Shown: positions 18,401 to 26,871, counted from the stretch's first letter. The stretch: DNA of 60,384 nucleotides from Fimenecus sp045613685 (GCA_045613685.1 JAZLBL010000005.1:1-60384), one strand, 5' to 3'. Translations and numbers: made by a program. The notes: generated from the sequence alone by a model not told the origin.

Positions 18401-18433
18401 GTTTATTCTGTCTTCAATAAAATCTTTATACAT
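15401..18433 (-). CDS. Glycoside hydrolase family 38 alpha-mannosidase
   Basis: The 1010-aa enzyme removes alpha-mannose residues. The zinc-site motif GHTHIDVAWEW (about residues 246-256) opens the GH38 catalytic domain, the nucleophile aspartate is in WLPDVFGYSAALPQIL, and the middle-domain block with NQFHDIIPGSSIKEVY and the C-terminal beta domains follow. There is no signal peptide, so it acts in the cytosol on imported oligosaccharides. ATG at 18433 is chosen over TTG 18454 because AGGGGA lies before it. It begins 10 bp after folC, at the distal end of nadB-nadC-folC, an odd neighbourhood for a glycosidase. Confidence 0.93.
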   Translation of the reverse strand: MYKDFIEDRINVFLEEFEKLVIKENIPVTDFLYKECDYKLDNTLPPIDDSFTLFTPYINRWGGKKDKHAWFYNEIKVPENWEGEIQLAVASDARLGWCDINPQFIAYVDGKLQQGIDKNHREVFLTKGNHKVYLYAYSGSIHDEYVDFVTNLQLVDSKTKQLYYDIKVPFEILAYEDENSRNYFEIKKHLNNALNFIDMRSPYSDEYYASLDKAIDYLKTEFYGKYCRKGDVFAFCIGHTHIDVAWEWTLAQTREKILRSFSTVLALMKKYPEYKFMSSQPQLYKYLKMDAPELYEEVKEMVRIGRWEVEGGMWVEADCNLCSGESLVRQFVYGKRFMKDEFGVDSKILWLPDVFGYSAALPQILQKCGVDKFVTSKIGWNEMNKMPYDTFIWYGIDNTPVFTHFMTAQDKVKGVEPATNVTYNGKLNASQLRGAYDRYQQKDLYDNVLMTFGFGDGGGGPYAKDLEYFRRLENGIPGTSTPIMAYSGEFFDDIKSKTENNPKIPHWNGELYLEFHRGTYTSQAKNKRYNRKSEFMFQRAETLSLIDEHLNGYKYRKEDMMNAWETILLNQFHDIIPGSSIKEVYDVSWQQYEEIGAVGNEIINDTTTEIANNVEATDGYVVFNPHSFVNSGAVEIDGKWVYAENVPAKGYKVINPTEADNKIVVTENSLENDFFRLTLDEKGTFTSIFDKRNNREVLKKGTRGNVLTAYEDYPREYDNWEMSSYYTEKHWEADNVERVEILNEGERAGLKITKTFKNSTIVQNIYLYNNIDKIDFENFIDWKESHLILKTAFPVDVNTNKATYDIQFGSVERPTHKNTSWDAARFEVCAHKYCDLSEYGYGVSLMNDCKYGHAIHDGVMSLTLLKCGTFPDPDADKCEHTFTYSLFPHAGDYREAGTIQKAYDLNIPMLCKKVGENKGTLANEFSFFTVDAENVIFETAKKAETEDSIILRGCEYYNKRTTANVKFGFDIKKAYLCDMLENNIEELDVVDNTITVDFKPFEINTIKVVK

Positions 18434-18443
18434 AAGTTTTCCC

Positions 18444-19691
18444 CTATTCCCCAAATATGTCGGACATCATATAAAATGAGCCACAGACGAGAATTGTTTC
18501 GTCTTTTTTGGTGTTTGAAAGAATATATTTATAACCCTCTTTAGGATTATTAATTGATTTTGTGTTTTTGCAGTATTTTTCTGCGATTTTTTTAAGTTTT
18601 TCACTATCCAATGCTCTTGGGTTACTTGGTGTAACCGTTACAACAGATTTGCAAAGTGGTGCGATTTTGCTCACATAACTTTCGCAATCTTTATCTGCCA
18701 TAAGACCTATGAGCATATTGATGTTTTTCACATTGTACTTATTAAGGAAATTATAAAGTGCTTCGGCACAACCTTCATTATGACCGCCGTCACGGATTAT
18801 AAGTGGATTTTCACCGATAACTTCCATTCTTGCAATCATTCTTGTGTTTTCAACACCATCGGCTATTGCGATTTCGTTTAGACCAAGCACCTTTGCACAT
18901 TCGATTGCATTGACAGTGTTTTCAATCTGATGATTGCCTGTAAGTTTTGTCTTGTAAACATTATTGCAATAAGTAAAAACTGTGCCGAGAATTGAATCGT
19001 CAAGAATTTCAGTTTCTTTTGGGTTTGTAATAATTAAATCACAATTTTTATTTTCGCAAGTTTCTTTTATCACTTTCAAAGCATCGTCGTGTTGATTTGA
19101 AGATGTAATAACAGGCACATTTTCTTTGATTATTCCACATTTTTCAAATGCAATTTTTTCGATAGTATCACCTAAAATTGCCACGTGGTCAAGAGATATT
19201 GATGTTATTACAACTGCTTGCGGTTTCTTTATAACATTTGTCGCATCAAAACGACCACCAAGCCCCACTTCAAGCACCACATATTCACATTCTGCTTTCA
19301 AAAAACAAAGAAATGCAGAAACTGTGATTGCTTCAAATTCTGTTATGATAATATCTTTTTTATTTAATTCTTCGATTTTTTCACGGACTTCACTTACACA
19401 TTCTGCGAAAATATTTTTATCTACATTTACACCATTTATTTGAATTCTTTCGCAGAAATCAATAACATAGGGAGAAGTGAAAAGTCCTGTTTTTTTGCCA
19501 CTTGCTATGAGCATATTAGAAATCATTGTGGATGTTGAGCCTTTGCCGTTTGTGCCTGCAATATGCACAATTTTAAGCTTATTTTGTGGATTATCAAGCA
19601 AGTCCAATAACATTGAAATGCGCTCAAGTCCCGGTTTGATTCCAAAAGTCAACAGAGAGTGAATGTATTCTACTGATTCGTTAAAATTCAT
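18444..19691 (-). CDS. folC: Folylpolyglutamate synthase / dihydrofolate synthase
   Basis: The 415-aa Mur-ligase-family enzyme adds glutamate to folates (and possibly to dihydropteroate). The P-loop is VHIAGTNGKGSTSTMI (about residues 42-57), with YVVLEVGLGGRFDATN, the ISLDHVAILG metal/ATP segment and the REG-like IIRDGGHNEGC block. The start lies 4 bp beyond the nadC stop, so they are probably one transcript. The final residues resemble the usual VCGSFYMM.DI ending. Whether it also has DHFS activity cannot be decided here. Confidence 0.93.
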   Translation of the reverse strand: MNFNESVEYIHSLLTFGIKPGLERISMLLDLLDNPQNKLKIVHIAGTNGKGSTSTMISNMLIASGKKTGLFTSPYVIDFCERIQINGVNVDKNIFAECVSEVREKIEELNKKDIIITEFEAITVSAFLCFLKAECEYVVLEVGLGGRFDATNVIKKPQAVVITSISLDHVAILGDTIEKIAFEKCGIIKENVPVITSSNQHDDALKVIKETCENKNCDLIITNPKETEILDDSILGTVFTYCNNVYKTKLTGNHQIENTVNAIECAKVLGLNEIAIADGVENTRMIARMEVIGENPLIIRDGGHNEGCAEALYNFLNKYNVKNINMLIGLMADKDCESYVSKIAPLCKSVVTVTPSNPRALDSEKLKKIAEKYCKNTKSINNPKEGYKYILSNTKKDETILVCGSFYMMSDIFGE

Positions 19692-19695
19692 AGGT

Positions 19696-20532
19696 TTATT
19701 TCATTTTCATTGAGATATCAAATGCTTTTACAGAGTGAGTTAATGCACCGAGAGAGATAATATCAACACCTGTTTTTGCAACCTCTGCAATATTGTCGAG
19801 AGTGATATTTCCTGATGCTTCTGTTTTTGCTCTGCCGTCGATATATTCTACACATTCTTTCATTTGCTCATTTGTCATATTGTCAAGCATAATGATGTCT
19901 GCACCAGCATTTACTGCTTCTTTTACTTCGTCAAAGTTTCTTGTTTCAACCTCGATTTTCACCATATGACCAAGCTTTGAGCGGAGAATTGCAACTGCAT
20001 TTGTAATTCCACCACCTGCGTCAATGTGGTTATCCTTAAGCATTGCACCGTCAGAGAGATTGTATCTATGGTTTTTGCCACCACCACAAACTACTGCATA
20101 CTTTTGTAATGCACGAAGTCCCGGAAGTGTTTTTCTTGTATCTGTAACAGATGCATTTGTGCCTTCACAGAGCTTAACCGCTTTATTTGTTGCAGTTGCG
20201 ATACCTGACATATGCTGAATGATATTGAGCGCTGTTCTCTCGCCCTTTAAGAGACAAGCAGTTTTACCGTTGAATTCAACGATTAAATCCCCTGCTTTTA
20301 CTTCGTCACCGTCGTTTTTATGAACTGTGTATGTGAAAGTATCGTCAAGCAAAGTGAAAACTCGCATTGCGATATCTAACCCACAAAGCACACCATCTGC
20401 TTTTGCTACAAAATATGAGTCATTTCTCTGATTTTCAGGAATTAAGTAATCCGCTGACACATCAATATAGTTAATGTCTTCTGCGATTGCTTCTTTGATA
20501 AGATTATCTACATAAAACTGATTTAATTTCAT
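19696..20532 (-). CDS. nadC: Nicotinate-nucleotide pyrophosphorylase (quinolinate phosphoribosyltransferase)
   Basis: The 278-aa enzyme converts quinolinate and PRPP to nicotinate mononucleotide in de novo NAD synthesis. Family motifs are GERTALNIIQHMSGIAT (about residues 97-113), DTRKTLPGLRALQKYAVVCGGG, HRYNLSDGAMLKDNH, VEVETRN-type EVETRNFDE and DIIMLDNM. Its ATG overlaps the nadB stop by four bases (ATGA), showing coupling. nadA, normally with these genes, is not in this operon. Confidence 0.96.
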   Translation of the reverse strand: MKLNQFYVDNLIKEAIAEDINYIDVSADYLIPENQRNDSYFVAKADGVLCGLDIAMRVFTLLDDTFTYTVHKNDGDEVKAGDLIVEFNGKTACLLKGERTALNIIQHMSGIATATNKAVKLCEGTNASVTDTRKTLPGLRALQKYAVVCGGGKNHRYNLSDGAMLKDNHIDAGGGITNAVAILRSKLGHMVKIEVETRNFDEVKEAVNAGADIIMLDNMTNEQMKECVEYIDGRAKTEASGNITLDNIAEVAKTGVDIISLGALTHSVKAFDISMKMK

Positions 20533-21989
20533 TGGTCATTGACCTCCTTGAGAATTATATAAGCAACTGTTGCAAGACTTAATGCCTCGCAATATTCTGG
20601 GGTAATTTTAAATTTACCGTTTTTAAGTCGGGTTAATATTTCACGAACTCGTTTATAACCATTTCGCACAGCATCTTCATTTGCAGGCATTACAAAATAT
20701 GAACGCTGCATAATATTGCGGATTTCTGTGCGCACACCCTTTAAAAGTGGTGCACCGTCAAGGTCTTGTTTCTCGATTTCTGTAATCTTCACTTCAGGGT
20801 ATTTCATATCGATACAACGGATAATATCGTCTGCACAACGTTTGCCGAATACAAGTGCTTCAAGTAATGAGTTACTTGCAAGTCGGTTTTTGCCGTGAAC
20901 ACCTGTGTTTGCACATTCACCGACCGCATAAAGTCGAGATATGCTTGTGCGAGAGTTCAAATCAACTTCAATGCCACCCATTAAATAATGCTGACAAGGG
21001 AAAATCGGAATCAAGTCCTTTGTGATATCAACATTATACTTCAAGCAACCTTTGTGAATACCCGGAAAACGATTTAAGAGATATTCTTTATCACGATGAG
21101 TAATATCAAGATAGAAATTATTGCTACCTGTACGGCGAGATTCAATGATAATTGACTTTGAAACAACATCACGGGGAGCTAATTCAAGTCTTTCATCATA
21201 ACGATGCATAAATCTTTCTTTATTACAGTTGAGAAGATATGCACCTTCACCACGAACTGCTTCACTAATCAAAAACTGTTCGTTTTCGTCAGAATTAAAT
21301 GCAGTTGGATGGAATTGAACATAGCTTAAATCTTTAATTCGAGCACCAAGCTCAAATGCAAGACGAATGCCATCACCTGTTGCAACTTTCGGGTTGGTTG
21401 TGTATTTATAAACTCGGCCTATACCACCCGTTGCGAGCACACAATATGATGAAAAAATCTCGTCTTGTCCGTCATTTGTGAGAACATGAGCACAGATACC
21501 ACTTTTTACTCTTGTGAGTTTATACACAGGTGTGTTTTCAAGAATGGTAATGTTTTTTCTTCTCTGCACTTCTTTAACCATTGCACGAACCATTTCGGCA
21601 CCTGTGGTGTCTTTATGGTGAACAATTCTTCGTCTGCAATGACCACCTTCAAGAGTCATATTGAGTTCACCATCAGGACGTTTGTCAAACTCAACACCAT
21701 AGTCGATGATTTTATAAATCTCGGCAGGTCCTTCTTCGACAAGAACAGTAACAGCATCAATATCGTTAGCCTGTTTGCCTGCAATCATAGTGTCGTTGAT
21801 ATGCAATTCATAGCTATCGTTTTCTAAGTCGAGAACTGCTGCAACGCCACCTTGTGCAAGAGATGAGTTTGAATCTGTGTTACTCTTTTTTGCAAGGATT
21901 ATAATATTAAGATTTTCGGGTAATGAAAGTGCTGTATTAAGCCCTGCGACACCGCAACCGACTATGAGCACATCACATTTTTTTGACAT
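20529..21989 (-). CDS. nadB: L-aspartate oxidase
   Basis: The 486-aa FAD enzyme oxidises aspartate to iminoaspartate, the substrate of quinolinate synthase. The FAD dinucleotide motif is DVLIVGCGVAGLNTAL near the N terminus, with SSLAQGGVAA, the substrate region EGGHCRRRIVH, ATGGIGRVYKYTTNP, LSYVQFHPTA, HYLMGGIEVD and NRLASNSLLEALVFG. An in-frame TTG at 22010 is an alternative start; ATG at 21989 places the Rossmann motif where the family has it. First gene of nadB-nadC-folC-mannosidase. Confidence 0.95.
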   Translation of the reverse strand: MSKKCDVLIVGCGVAGLNTALSLPENLNIIILAKKSNTDSNSSLAQGGVAAVLDLENDSYELHINDTMIAGKQANDIDAVTVLVEEGPAEIYKIIDYGVEFDKRPDGELNMTLEGGHCRRRIVHHKDTTGAEMVRAMVKEVQRRKNITILENTPVYKLTRVKSGICAHVLTNDGQDEIFSSYCVLATGGIGRVYKYTTNPKVATGDGIRLAFELGARIKDLSYVQFHPTAFNSDENEQFLISEAVRGEGAYLLNCNKERFMHRYDERLELAPRDVVSKSIIIESRRTGSNNFYLDITHRDKEYLLNRFPGIHKGCLKYNVDITKDLIPIFPCQHYLMGGIEVDLNSRTSISRLYAVGECANTGVHGKNRLASNSLLEALVFGKRCADDIIRCIDMKYPEVKITEIEKQDLDGAPLLKGVRTEIRNIMQRSYFVMPANEDAVRNGYKRVREILTRLKNGKFKITPEYCEALSLATVAYIILKEVNDQ

Positions 21990-22094
21990 TAAACCGTCAT
22001 CTTCTTTCAAAATCTAATAAACATAGTTATACATCTAATATCATATCATAAATTTTCAAAAAATAATAGATGTTTTTTCATATTTTTACATAAA

Positions 22095-22123
22095 AAAAGG
22101 GAGTATAAACTCCCTTTCAGTTT
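22095..22123 (-). terminator. Terminator of the unknown secreted-protein gene
   Basis: AAGGGAGT and ACTCCCTT form the stem about 5 bases beyond the stop codon of the upstream minus-strand gene, followed on that strand by a T7 run. Confidence 0.85.
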
Positions 22124-22870
22124 TTATTTTATTTTTGAATTCCCGTATTTAACTGCTTTATAATATTTTTCGTCTATGCTACTACCTTTTGCTTCTTTCT
22201 GTTTAGTATATTCTTCATAGATTTTTGCGTTATATGTGCCGTCACCAAAATTTGCATCTGCCTTGCTCAAATAATGTGGTGGAGTTGCATTTTCTGTAAT
22301 CTGATTTTTATAAGCGGTAACCCATTCTTTATAAATTGCAGACTCTTGATAATTGGTATCATTGAAACCATCTTCAAGCAAGTCTGTGCTATAAGTTCCA
22401 CCACCTATTATAGTGCCGTCGGGGTGTGCACTGCCACAGAAAATATAATATTTACCCACTTCAGAATAATAGTCCGTTTTCCCTTCTTCTACTGGAAGAT
22501 AAATGCTTGTACGAAGCCAGTTCACACCACCAACTTTATAATATGAAACCTGACTATTCTGTGGAATATTACCTTTAATGCTTTCAATTACCGTTACTTT
22601 GCATTCAGTGAAAGGCTCGTCATAATAATCAATGACTTTGGGGAATTTATGAAAAATTCTGTCATAATTATAATCATAAATTTCTTCAACATATCCTACA
22701 AAAACATAATCATTGACTCCAATGACTTCAGGCAGGTTTTCGGTATTAATCGCGCTTTCAACACATCCAACAAAATAAGATATTTTTGTTGGGTGGTAAT
22801 TAACCCAAGCGATGAAAAAAATTGTAAAAATCAAAACTATTGATGTGATAATTAAAAGTAATTTTTTCAT
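22124..22870 (-). CDS. Anchored or secreted protein of unknown function
   Basis: The 248-aa protein begins MKKLLLIITSIVLIFTIFFIAWV, an uncleaved signal anchor or signal peptide, then an extracytoplasmic domain with VIGVNDYVFVGYVEEI and KVTVIESIKGN, a pattern seen in small uncharacterised Bacillota surface proteins with an OB-like beta barrel. No lipobox and no catalytic motif was recognised. It has its own terminator. The start is supported by a GGGGAGA RBS. Confidence 0.7.
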   Translation of the reverse strand: MKKLLLIITSIVLIFTIFFIAWVNYHPTKISYFVGCVESAINTENLPEVIGVNDYVFVGYVEEIYDYNYDRIFHKFPKVIDYYDEPFTECKVTVIESIKGNIPQNSQVSYYKVGGVNWLRTSIYLPVEEGKTDYYSEVGKYYIFCGSAHPDGTIIGGGTYSTDLLEDGFNDTNYQESAIYKEWVTAYKNQITENATPPHYLSKADANFGDGTYNAKIYEEYTKQKEAKGSSIDEKYYKAVKYGNSKIK

Positions 22871-22946
22871 TTTTTATCTCCCCTTTCAATATACAAGAGT
22901 GCCAAAAAATGTGTTTTGTTTCAAATATATTATAATAATTATTCAC

Positions 22947-22975
22947 TTGACAGTCAATGGCGCTTATGATATACT
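22947..22975 (+). promoter_or_regulatory. Consensus promoter of the SCIFF cluster
   Basis: TTGACA (22947-22952), exactly 17 bp, TATACT (22970-22975). It lies 43 bp before the SCIFF start codon and is one of the best sigma-A promoters in the window. Confidence 0.8.
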
Positions 22976-23018
22976 TTTTTTGTAAATATTTGAAACTATT
23001 CAGATAGGAGATATTATC

Positions 23019-23168
23019 ATGGAAAGAATTAAGACTATCGAAACAAGAGACCTTAAAGAAAGCGCAGTTAAAGGCGGTTGTGGCGAATGCCAGACATCTT
23101 GCCAGTCAGCTTGCAAAACATCTTGCGGTGTTGCTAATCAGCAGTGCGAAAATGTTGAAAGCAAATAA
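23019..23168 (+). CDS. scfA: SCIFF ranthipeptide precursor (six Cys in forty-five)
   Basis: This 49-aa gene encodes a ribosomally made, modified peptide precursor. The leader (MERIKTIETRDLKESAVKGG) is followed by six cysteines at residues 21, 24, 28, 32, 36 and 43, including the near-invariant TSCQSACKTSCGVANQ block that defines the SCIFF family, nearly universal in Clostridia. The maturase encoded next installs thioether bridges from Cys to another residue. The mature role is not established; quorum or redox functions have been proposed. GGAG at 23007-23010 is the RBS. Confidence 0.95.
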   Translation: MERIKTIETRDLKESAVKGGCGECQTSCQSACKTSCGVANQQCENVESK

Positions 23169-23193
23169 GTTTTAAGAAAATCTATTGTAAAAA

Positions 23194-23224
23194 GCAGGTA
23201 ATGCATTTGTATTACCTGTTTTTT
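23194..23224 (+). terminator. Attenuating terminator between SCIFF precursor and maturase
   Basis: CAGGTAAT (23195-23202) pairs with ATTACCTG (23211-23218) and runs into T6. It sits 26 bp after the precursor stop and 17 bp before the maturase start, so it should reduce transcription of the enzyme relative to the peptide. Confidence 0.8.
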
Positions 23225-23241
23225 GTTGAGAAGGATAAATT

Positions 23242-24615
23242 ATGGTACATCAATATAAATTAAACGGATATAACATTGTTCTTGATATGTGTTCAGGGTC
23301 TGTTCATGTTGTTGATAAAATAGCTTATGACATTATTGCTATGTATAAAGACAAGACAACTGACGAAATCGTGAAATATATTCTTGACACATATAAAGAT
23401 GAGCAGATTACAGAACAAGATGTTCTTGATTGCATAGAAGATGTGAAAACTCTTGAAGAAAACGGTAAGCTCTATACCCCTGACACTTATGAGGGTATGG
23501 CATTTGATTTCAAGAACAGAAACACAGTTATCAAAGCTCTTTGTCTTCATGTAGCTCATACTTGCAACTTAAACTGTGAATATTGCTTTGCAAGTCAGGG
23601 TAAATATCACGGTGAGCGTGCATTAATGAGTTTTGAAGTTGGTAAGCGTGCACTTGACTTCTTAATCGAAAATTCAGGCACTCGTCGCAATCTCGAAGTG
23701 GACTTCTTCGGTGGCGAGCCACTTATGAACTGGGATGTTGTGAAAGAATTAGTTTCTTATGCTCGTGTGCAAGAGAAAATTCACAACAAAAATTTCCGTT
23801 TCACACTCACAACAAATGGAATGCTCATTGATGATGATGTTATTGAGTTTTCAAACCGTGAAATGAGCAATGTAGTACTCAGTCTTGACGGAAGAAAAGA
23901 AATTCACGACCGACTCAGAGTTGACTATATGGGACGCGGTAGCTATGATACCATTGTTCCAAAATTTCAAGAATTCGTTAAGCGTCGTGGCAACAAAAAC
24001 TATTATATGCGTGGCACATTCACACACAATAATGTGGATTTCACTGAAGATATTTTCCACATGGCTGACTTAGGTTTTACTGAGCTTAGTATGGAGCCTG
24101 TTGTTTGTGCACCAAACGATGCTTCTGCTTTAACTGAAGAAGATTTGCCAAAACTTTTTGAGCAATATGAAATTCTTGCAAAAGAAATGATTAAGCGTAA
24201 AAAGAATGGCAACGGATTCACATTCTATCACTATATGCTCGACTTAACACATGGTCCTTGCATTTATAAGAGAATTTCAGGTTGTGGCTCAGGCACAGAA
24301 TATATGGCAGTTACCCCTACTGGCGACCTTTATCCTTGCCATCAATTCGTTGGGGACACAAAATATTTGCTTGGCAACATCTGGGATGGTGTTACAAACA
24401 AAGAAATTCAGAATGAATTCAAACTCTGCAATGCTTATGCAAGACCTGAATGCAACGACTGTTGGGCAAAACTTTATTGCTCAGGTGGTTGTGCTGCTAA
24501 CTCTTATCACGCATCAGGCAAAATCACAGGACTTTATGAATATGGATGCGAATTATTCAAAAAACGTATTGAATGCGCTGTGATGATTCAAGTTGCAGAA
24601 AACTACGATAAATAA
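23242..24615 (+). CDS. scfB: Thioether-forming SCIFF radical SAM maturase
   Basis: The 457-aa enzyme has an N-terminal peptide-recognition (RRE-like) domain (about residues 1-90), the radical SAM cluster motif C108xxxC112xxC115 in HTCNLNCEYCFASQ, the FFGGEPLMNW GGEP segment, and a C-terminal SPASM domain with cysteines in GCGSG, YPCHQF, CNAYARPECNDCWAKLYCSGGC and YGCELF that bind auxiliary 4Fe-4S clusters. It crosslinks Cys to backbone alpha or side-chain carbons in the SCIFF peptide. AAGGA precedes ATG. The adjacent precursor makes the assignment secure. Confidence 0.97.
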   Translation: MVHQYKLNGYNIVLDMCSGSVHVVDKIAYDIIAMYKDKTTDEIVKYILDTYKDEQITEQDVLDCIEDVKTLEENGKLYTPDTYEGMAFDFKNRNTVIKALCLHVAHTCNLNCEYCFASQGKYHGERALMSFEVGKRALDFLIENSGTRRNLEVDFFGGEPLMNWDVVKELVSYARVQEKIHNKNFRFTLTTNGMLIDDDVIEFSNREMSNVVLSLDGRKEIHDRLRVDYMGRGSYDTIVPKFQEFVKRRGNKNYYMRGTFTHNNVDFTEDIFHMADLGFTELSMEPVVCAPNDASALTEEDLPKLFEQYEILAKEMIKRKKNGNGFTFYHYMLDLTHGPCIYKRISGCGSGTEYMAVTPTGDLYPCHQFVGDTKYLLGNIWDGVTNKEIQNEFKLCNAYARPECNDCWAKLYCSGGCAANSYHASGKITGLYEYGCELFKKRIECAVMIQVAENYDK

Positions 24616-24628
24616 AAGGAATATTAAA

Positions 24629-25960
24629 ATGGACACACCAATTTTTGACTTTGTGCAGAATTACATTAAAAGTAATTCCACTCGACTACATATGCCGGGT
24701 CATAAGGGTGTGTCTTTTTTAGGTTTTGAGCAATACGATATTACTGAAATAAATGGTGCAGACGAATTATATGCGCCCGACGGAATAATAAGAAAAAGTG
24801 AAGAAAATGCGACTTGGCTTTTTGATACTGCAAAAACTGTTTATTCTGCAGGTGGGTCAAGTCAGAGCATAAATGCAATGCTCTATTTAGCATATTTACG
24901 TGCTGACAAAAGCACTCGCCCATTTGTGTTAGCAGGACGAAATGCGCACAAATCATTTATTTATGCACTTGCTAAACTTGACGCAGATGTAGAATGGATT
25001 TATCCTGCAAATACTGACAGTATTTGCTCTTGCATTGTGAATGGTGAGATGGTTGAAAATGCTCTTGAAAGCCTTGAAAACAAGCCATTTGCGGTGTATA
25101 TCACAAGCCCTGACTATTTAGGTGGAATGAGTGATATTGAGAGTGTTGCAAGGGTGTGCAAGGAATATGATATTCCCCTTCTCGTCGACAATGCTCACGG
25201 CAGTTATTTGAAATTTTATAAACAAGATTTGCACCCAATAACACTTGGTGCAGATATGTGTTGCGACTCGGCACACAAGACTCTGCCTGTGCTCACAGGT
25301 GGTGGATATTTGCACATCGCAAAGAATGATAAGTACGAATTTTCACAAAATGCAATAAAGGCTATGGAAATTTTTGGTTCAACAAGTCCGTCATATTTGA
25401 TTTTGCAATCTTTGGATTTGTGCAACAAATATATTAACGAAAAAATCAGAAATGATATTGAAATTTGTGCCCACAAGGTTGCAGAATTGAGATGTTTAAT
25501 CAATTCAAATGGATTTGGGATTTTATCGGCAGAGCCATTGAAACTCACAGTTGATTTTCGTGGGTTTGACATTGATTTTAAGTGTTATCTTCGTGATTGT
25601 GGCATTGAATTTGAATATGCTGACAATGATTTTGTAGTATTTATGTTTAGCCCGCAAAATAGTGATGCAGATTTTGAAAGAATCAAATCAGCATTTGAGA
25701 ATTTGCACATTGAAAGAACTAAAAATATTGAAAGCATTGAAATTCCAAAAGCAGAAAGAGCAATGACCATTCGTGAAAGTATTTTCTGCGAGAGTGAAGA
25801 AATATGCGTTCAGAATGCACTTGGTCGGGTTTGTGCAAGTCCAACTGTTTCTTGCCCCCCTGCTATTCCAATTGCAGTTAGTGGTGAAAAAATTACAGAA
25901 AAGCATATTGAATTGTTCCAAAAATATAATATAGATAAAATTTTAGTTGTAAAAAAATAA
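24629..25960 (+). CDS. Orn/Lys/Arg decarboxylase-family PLP enzyme
   Basis: The 443-aa fold-type I PLP enzyme has RLHMPGHKG near the N terminus, GGSSQSINAML, the aspartate in PLLVDNAHGSYLKF, and the PLP-lysine motif CDSAHKTLPVLTGGGYL (about residues 210-226). The C-terminal domain ends in the EKITEKHIELFQKY-type module. Relatives decarboxylate lysine, ornithine or arginine, making polyamines; this specificity cannot be read. It is shorter than the typical 480-490. ATG at 24629 follows an AAAGGA site 14 bp after the maturase stop and is chosen over an upstream TTG, so it may be cotranscribed. Confidence 0.87.
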   Translation: MDTPIFDFVQNYIKSNSTRLHMPGHKGVSFLGFEQYDITEINGADELYAPDGIIRKSEENATWLFDTAKTVYSAGGSSQSINAMLYLAYLRADKSTRPFVLAGRNAHKSFIYALAKLDADVEWIYPANTDSICSCIVNGEMVENALESLENKPFAVYITSPDYLGGMSDIESVARVCKEYDIPLLVDNAHGSYLKFYKQDLHPITLGADMCCDSAHKTLPVLTGGGYLHIAKNDKYEFSQNAIKAMEIFGSTSPSYLILQSLDLCNKYINEKIRNDIEICAHKVAELRCLINSNGFGILSAEPLKLTVDFRGFDIDFKCYLRDCGIEFEYADNDFVVFMFSPQNSDADFERIKSAFENLHIERTKNIESIEIPKAERAMTIRESIFCESEEICVQNALGRVCASPTVSCPPAIPIAVSGEKITEKHIELFQKYNIDKILVVKK

Positions 25961-25984
25961 AGAGAGTACTGTGTACTCTCTTTT
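25960..25984. terminator. Bidirectional terminator
   Basis: AAGAGAGTAC and GTACTCTCTT pair around three bases, with A7 on the left and T4 on the right. It is shared by the converging decarboxylase and the minus-strand anchored protein gene. Confidence 0.85.
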
Positions 25985-26810
25985 ATTTATATGTTTTAAA
26001 TGGTTTTAATCCTAATGGAATTCGTCTATCTCTATATCCTTTGATTTTCAACTCAGCTTCGTCTTCTGTTAAATGCTTGTCATTTTTTGGATTCTGTTCA
26101 CCACTATTTGAAAGATACCATGGTGATAGATTATTTTCAACATAATATTGTTCATTATCTCCGTCAGAATATAGGTACTCTACCACACTCAACTTGGTTC
26201 CCTTAAATTTATATAAATAATATACCGAATAAGCTGCACCACTAGAGCCTTCATTACTAATGTAATTATCGTCGCATAAATAATTTCGACTTCTTTCTGC
26301 GCTTTCTACTATCAATTTGGGTTCTCCATTAGCAAAAGTGTATAAAGCAAATATCATGTCTGGCCAATACTCATTAGTTGGTGTACCGCCAATTATTAAC
26401 TCTAAATTACCATCGTTGTTTAAATCTATGATTTTATAGCCTATATTTTCTAGTGGCTTTTCCCCTCTAAAATAAGGCATACACAAATAGCAAACCGAAT
26501 TATTATCAATCTTAATTTCTACTTTATCCGTTAAAACATCATAATATAAATCTAAAATTTCATAATATTTTTCTTTTTGATATTGCAATCTATCTTTTTG
26601 AGTTGTAGTTTCTATAACATTTGTTGTAGTTTCTATGCGTGTAGTAGTTATAGTTGTAGTGTCTTCTTCTGTTGTAGTAGTAGTTGTTGTGCTCACGGTG
26701 GTTTTCGCTGTTGTTACCTCTTGTTCTTTACCTACATTTTTTACTAATATCGCAACAAGTACGGCAATGACGCACAATATAGTTATTGAAATCCAAACTG
26801 TTTTTTTCAT
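25983..26810 (-). CDS. Membrane-anchored protein with Thr-rich linker
   Basis: The 275-aa product starts MKKTVWISITILCVIAVLVAIL, one TM anchor. A threonine-rich low-complexity linker (about residues 34-66, TTTTTT and TTT runs) follows, then a globular extracytoplasmic domain with DLNNDGNLELIIGG, an EF-hand/FG-GAP-like calcium-loop pattern (DxNxDGxxE). Such anchor-linker-domain proteins sit in Gram-positive walls. ATG 26810 is preferred to a GTG at 26822, which lacks its own RBS. The function is unknown. Confidence 0.75.
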   Translation of the reverse strand: MKKTVWISITILCVIAVLVAILVKNVGKEQEVTTAKTTVSTTTTTTTEEDTTTITTTRIETTTNVIETTTQKDRLQYQKEKYYEILDLYYDVLTDKVEIKIDNNSVCYLCMPYFRGEKPLENIGYKIIDLNNDGNLELIIGGTPTNEYWPDMIFALYTFANGEPKLIVESAERSRNYLCDDNYISNEGSSGAAYSVYYLYKFKGTKLSVVEYLYSDGDNEQYYVENNLSPWYLSNSGEQNPKNDKHLTEDEAELKIKGYRDRRIPLGLKPFKTYK

Positions 26811-26871
26811 ATTAACACCCACAATTTATTTTTATCATTGTAGCATTCTATAAAACAAAAGTCAACGAGAC

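Noticed and set aside
24593..24628. N-terminal extension of the decarboxylase-family protein
   Set aside because: It would start at a TTG inside the maturase gene; ATG 24629 has a clear AAAGGA site.
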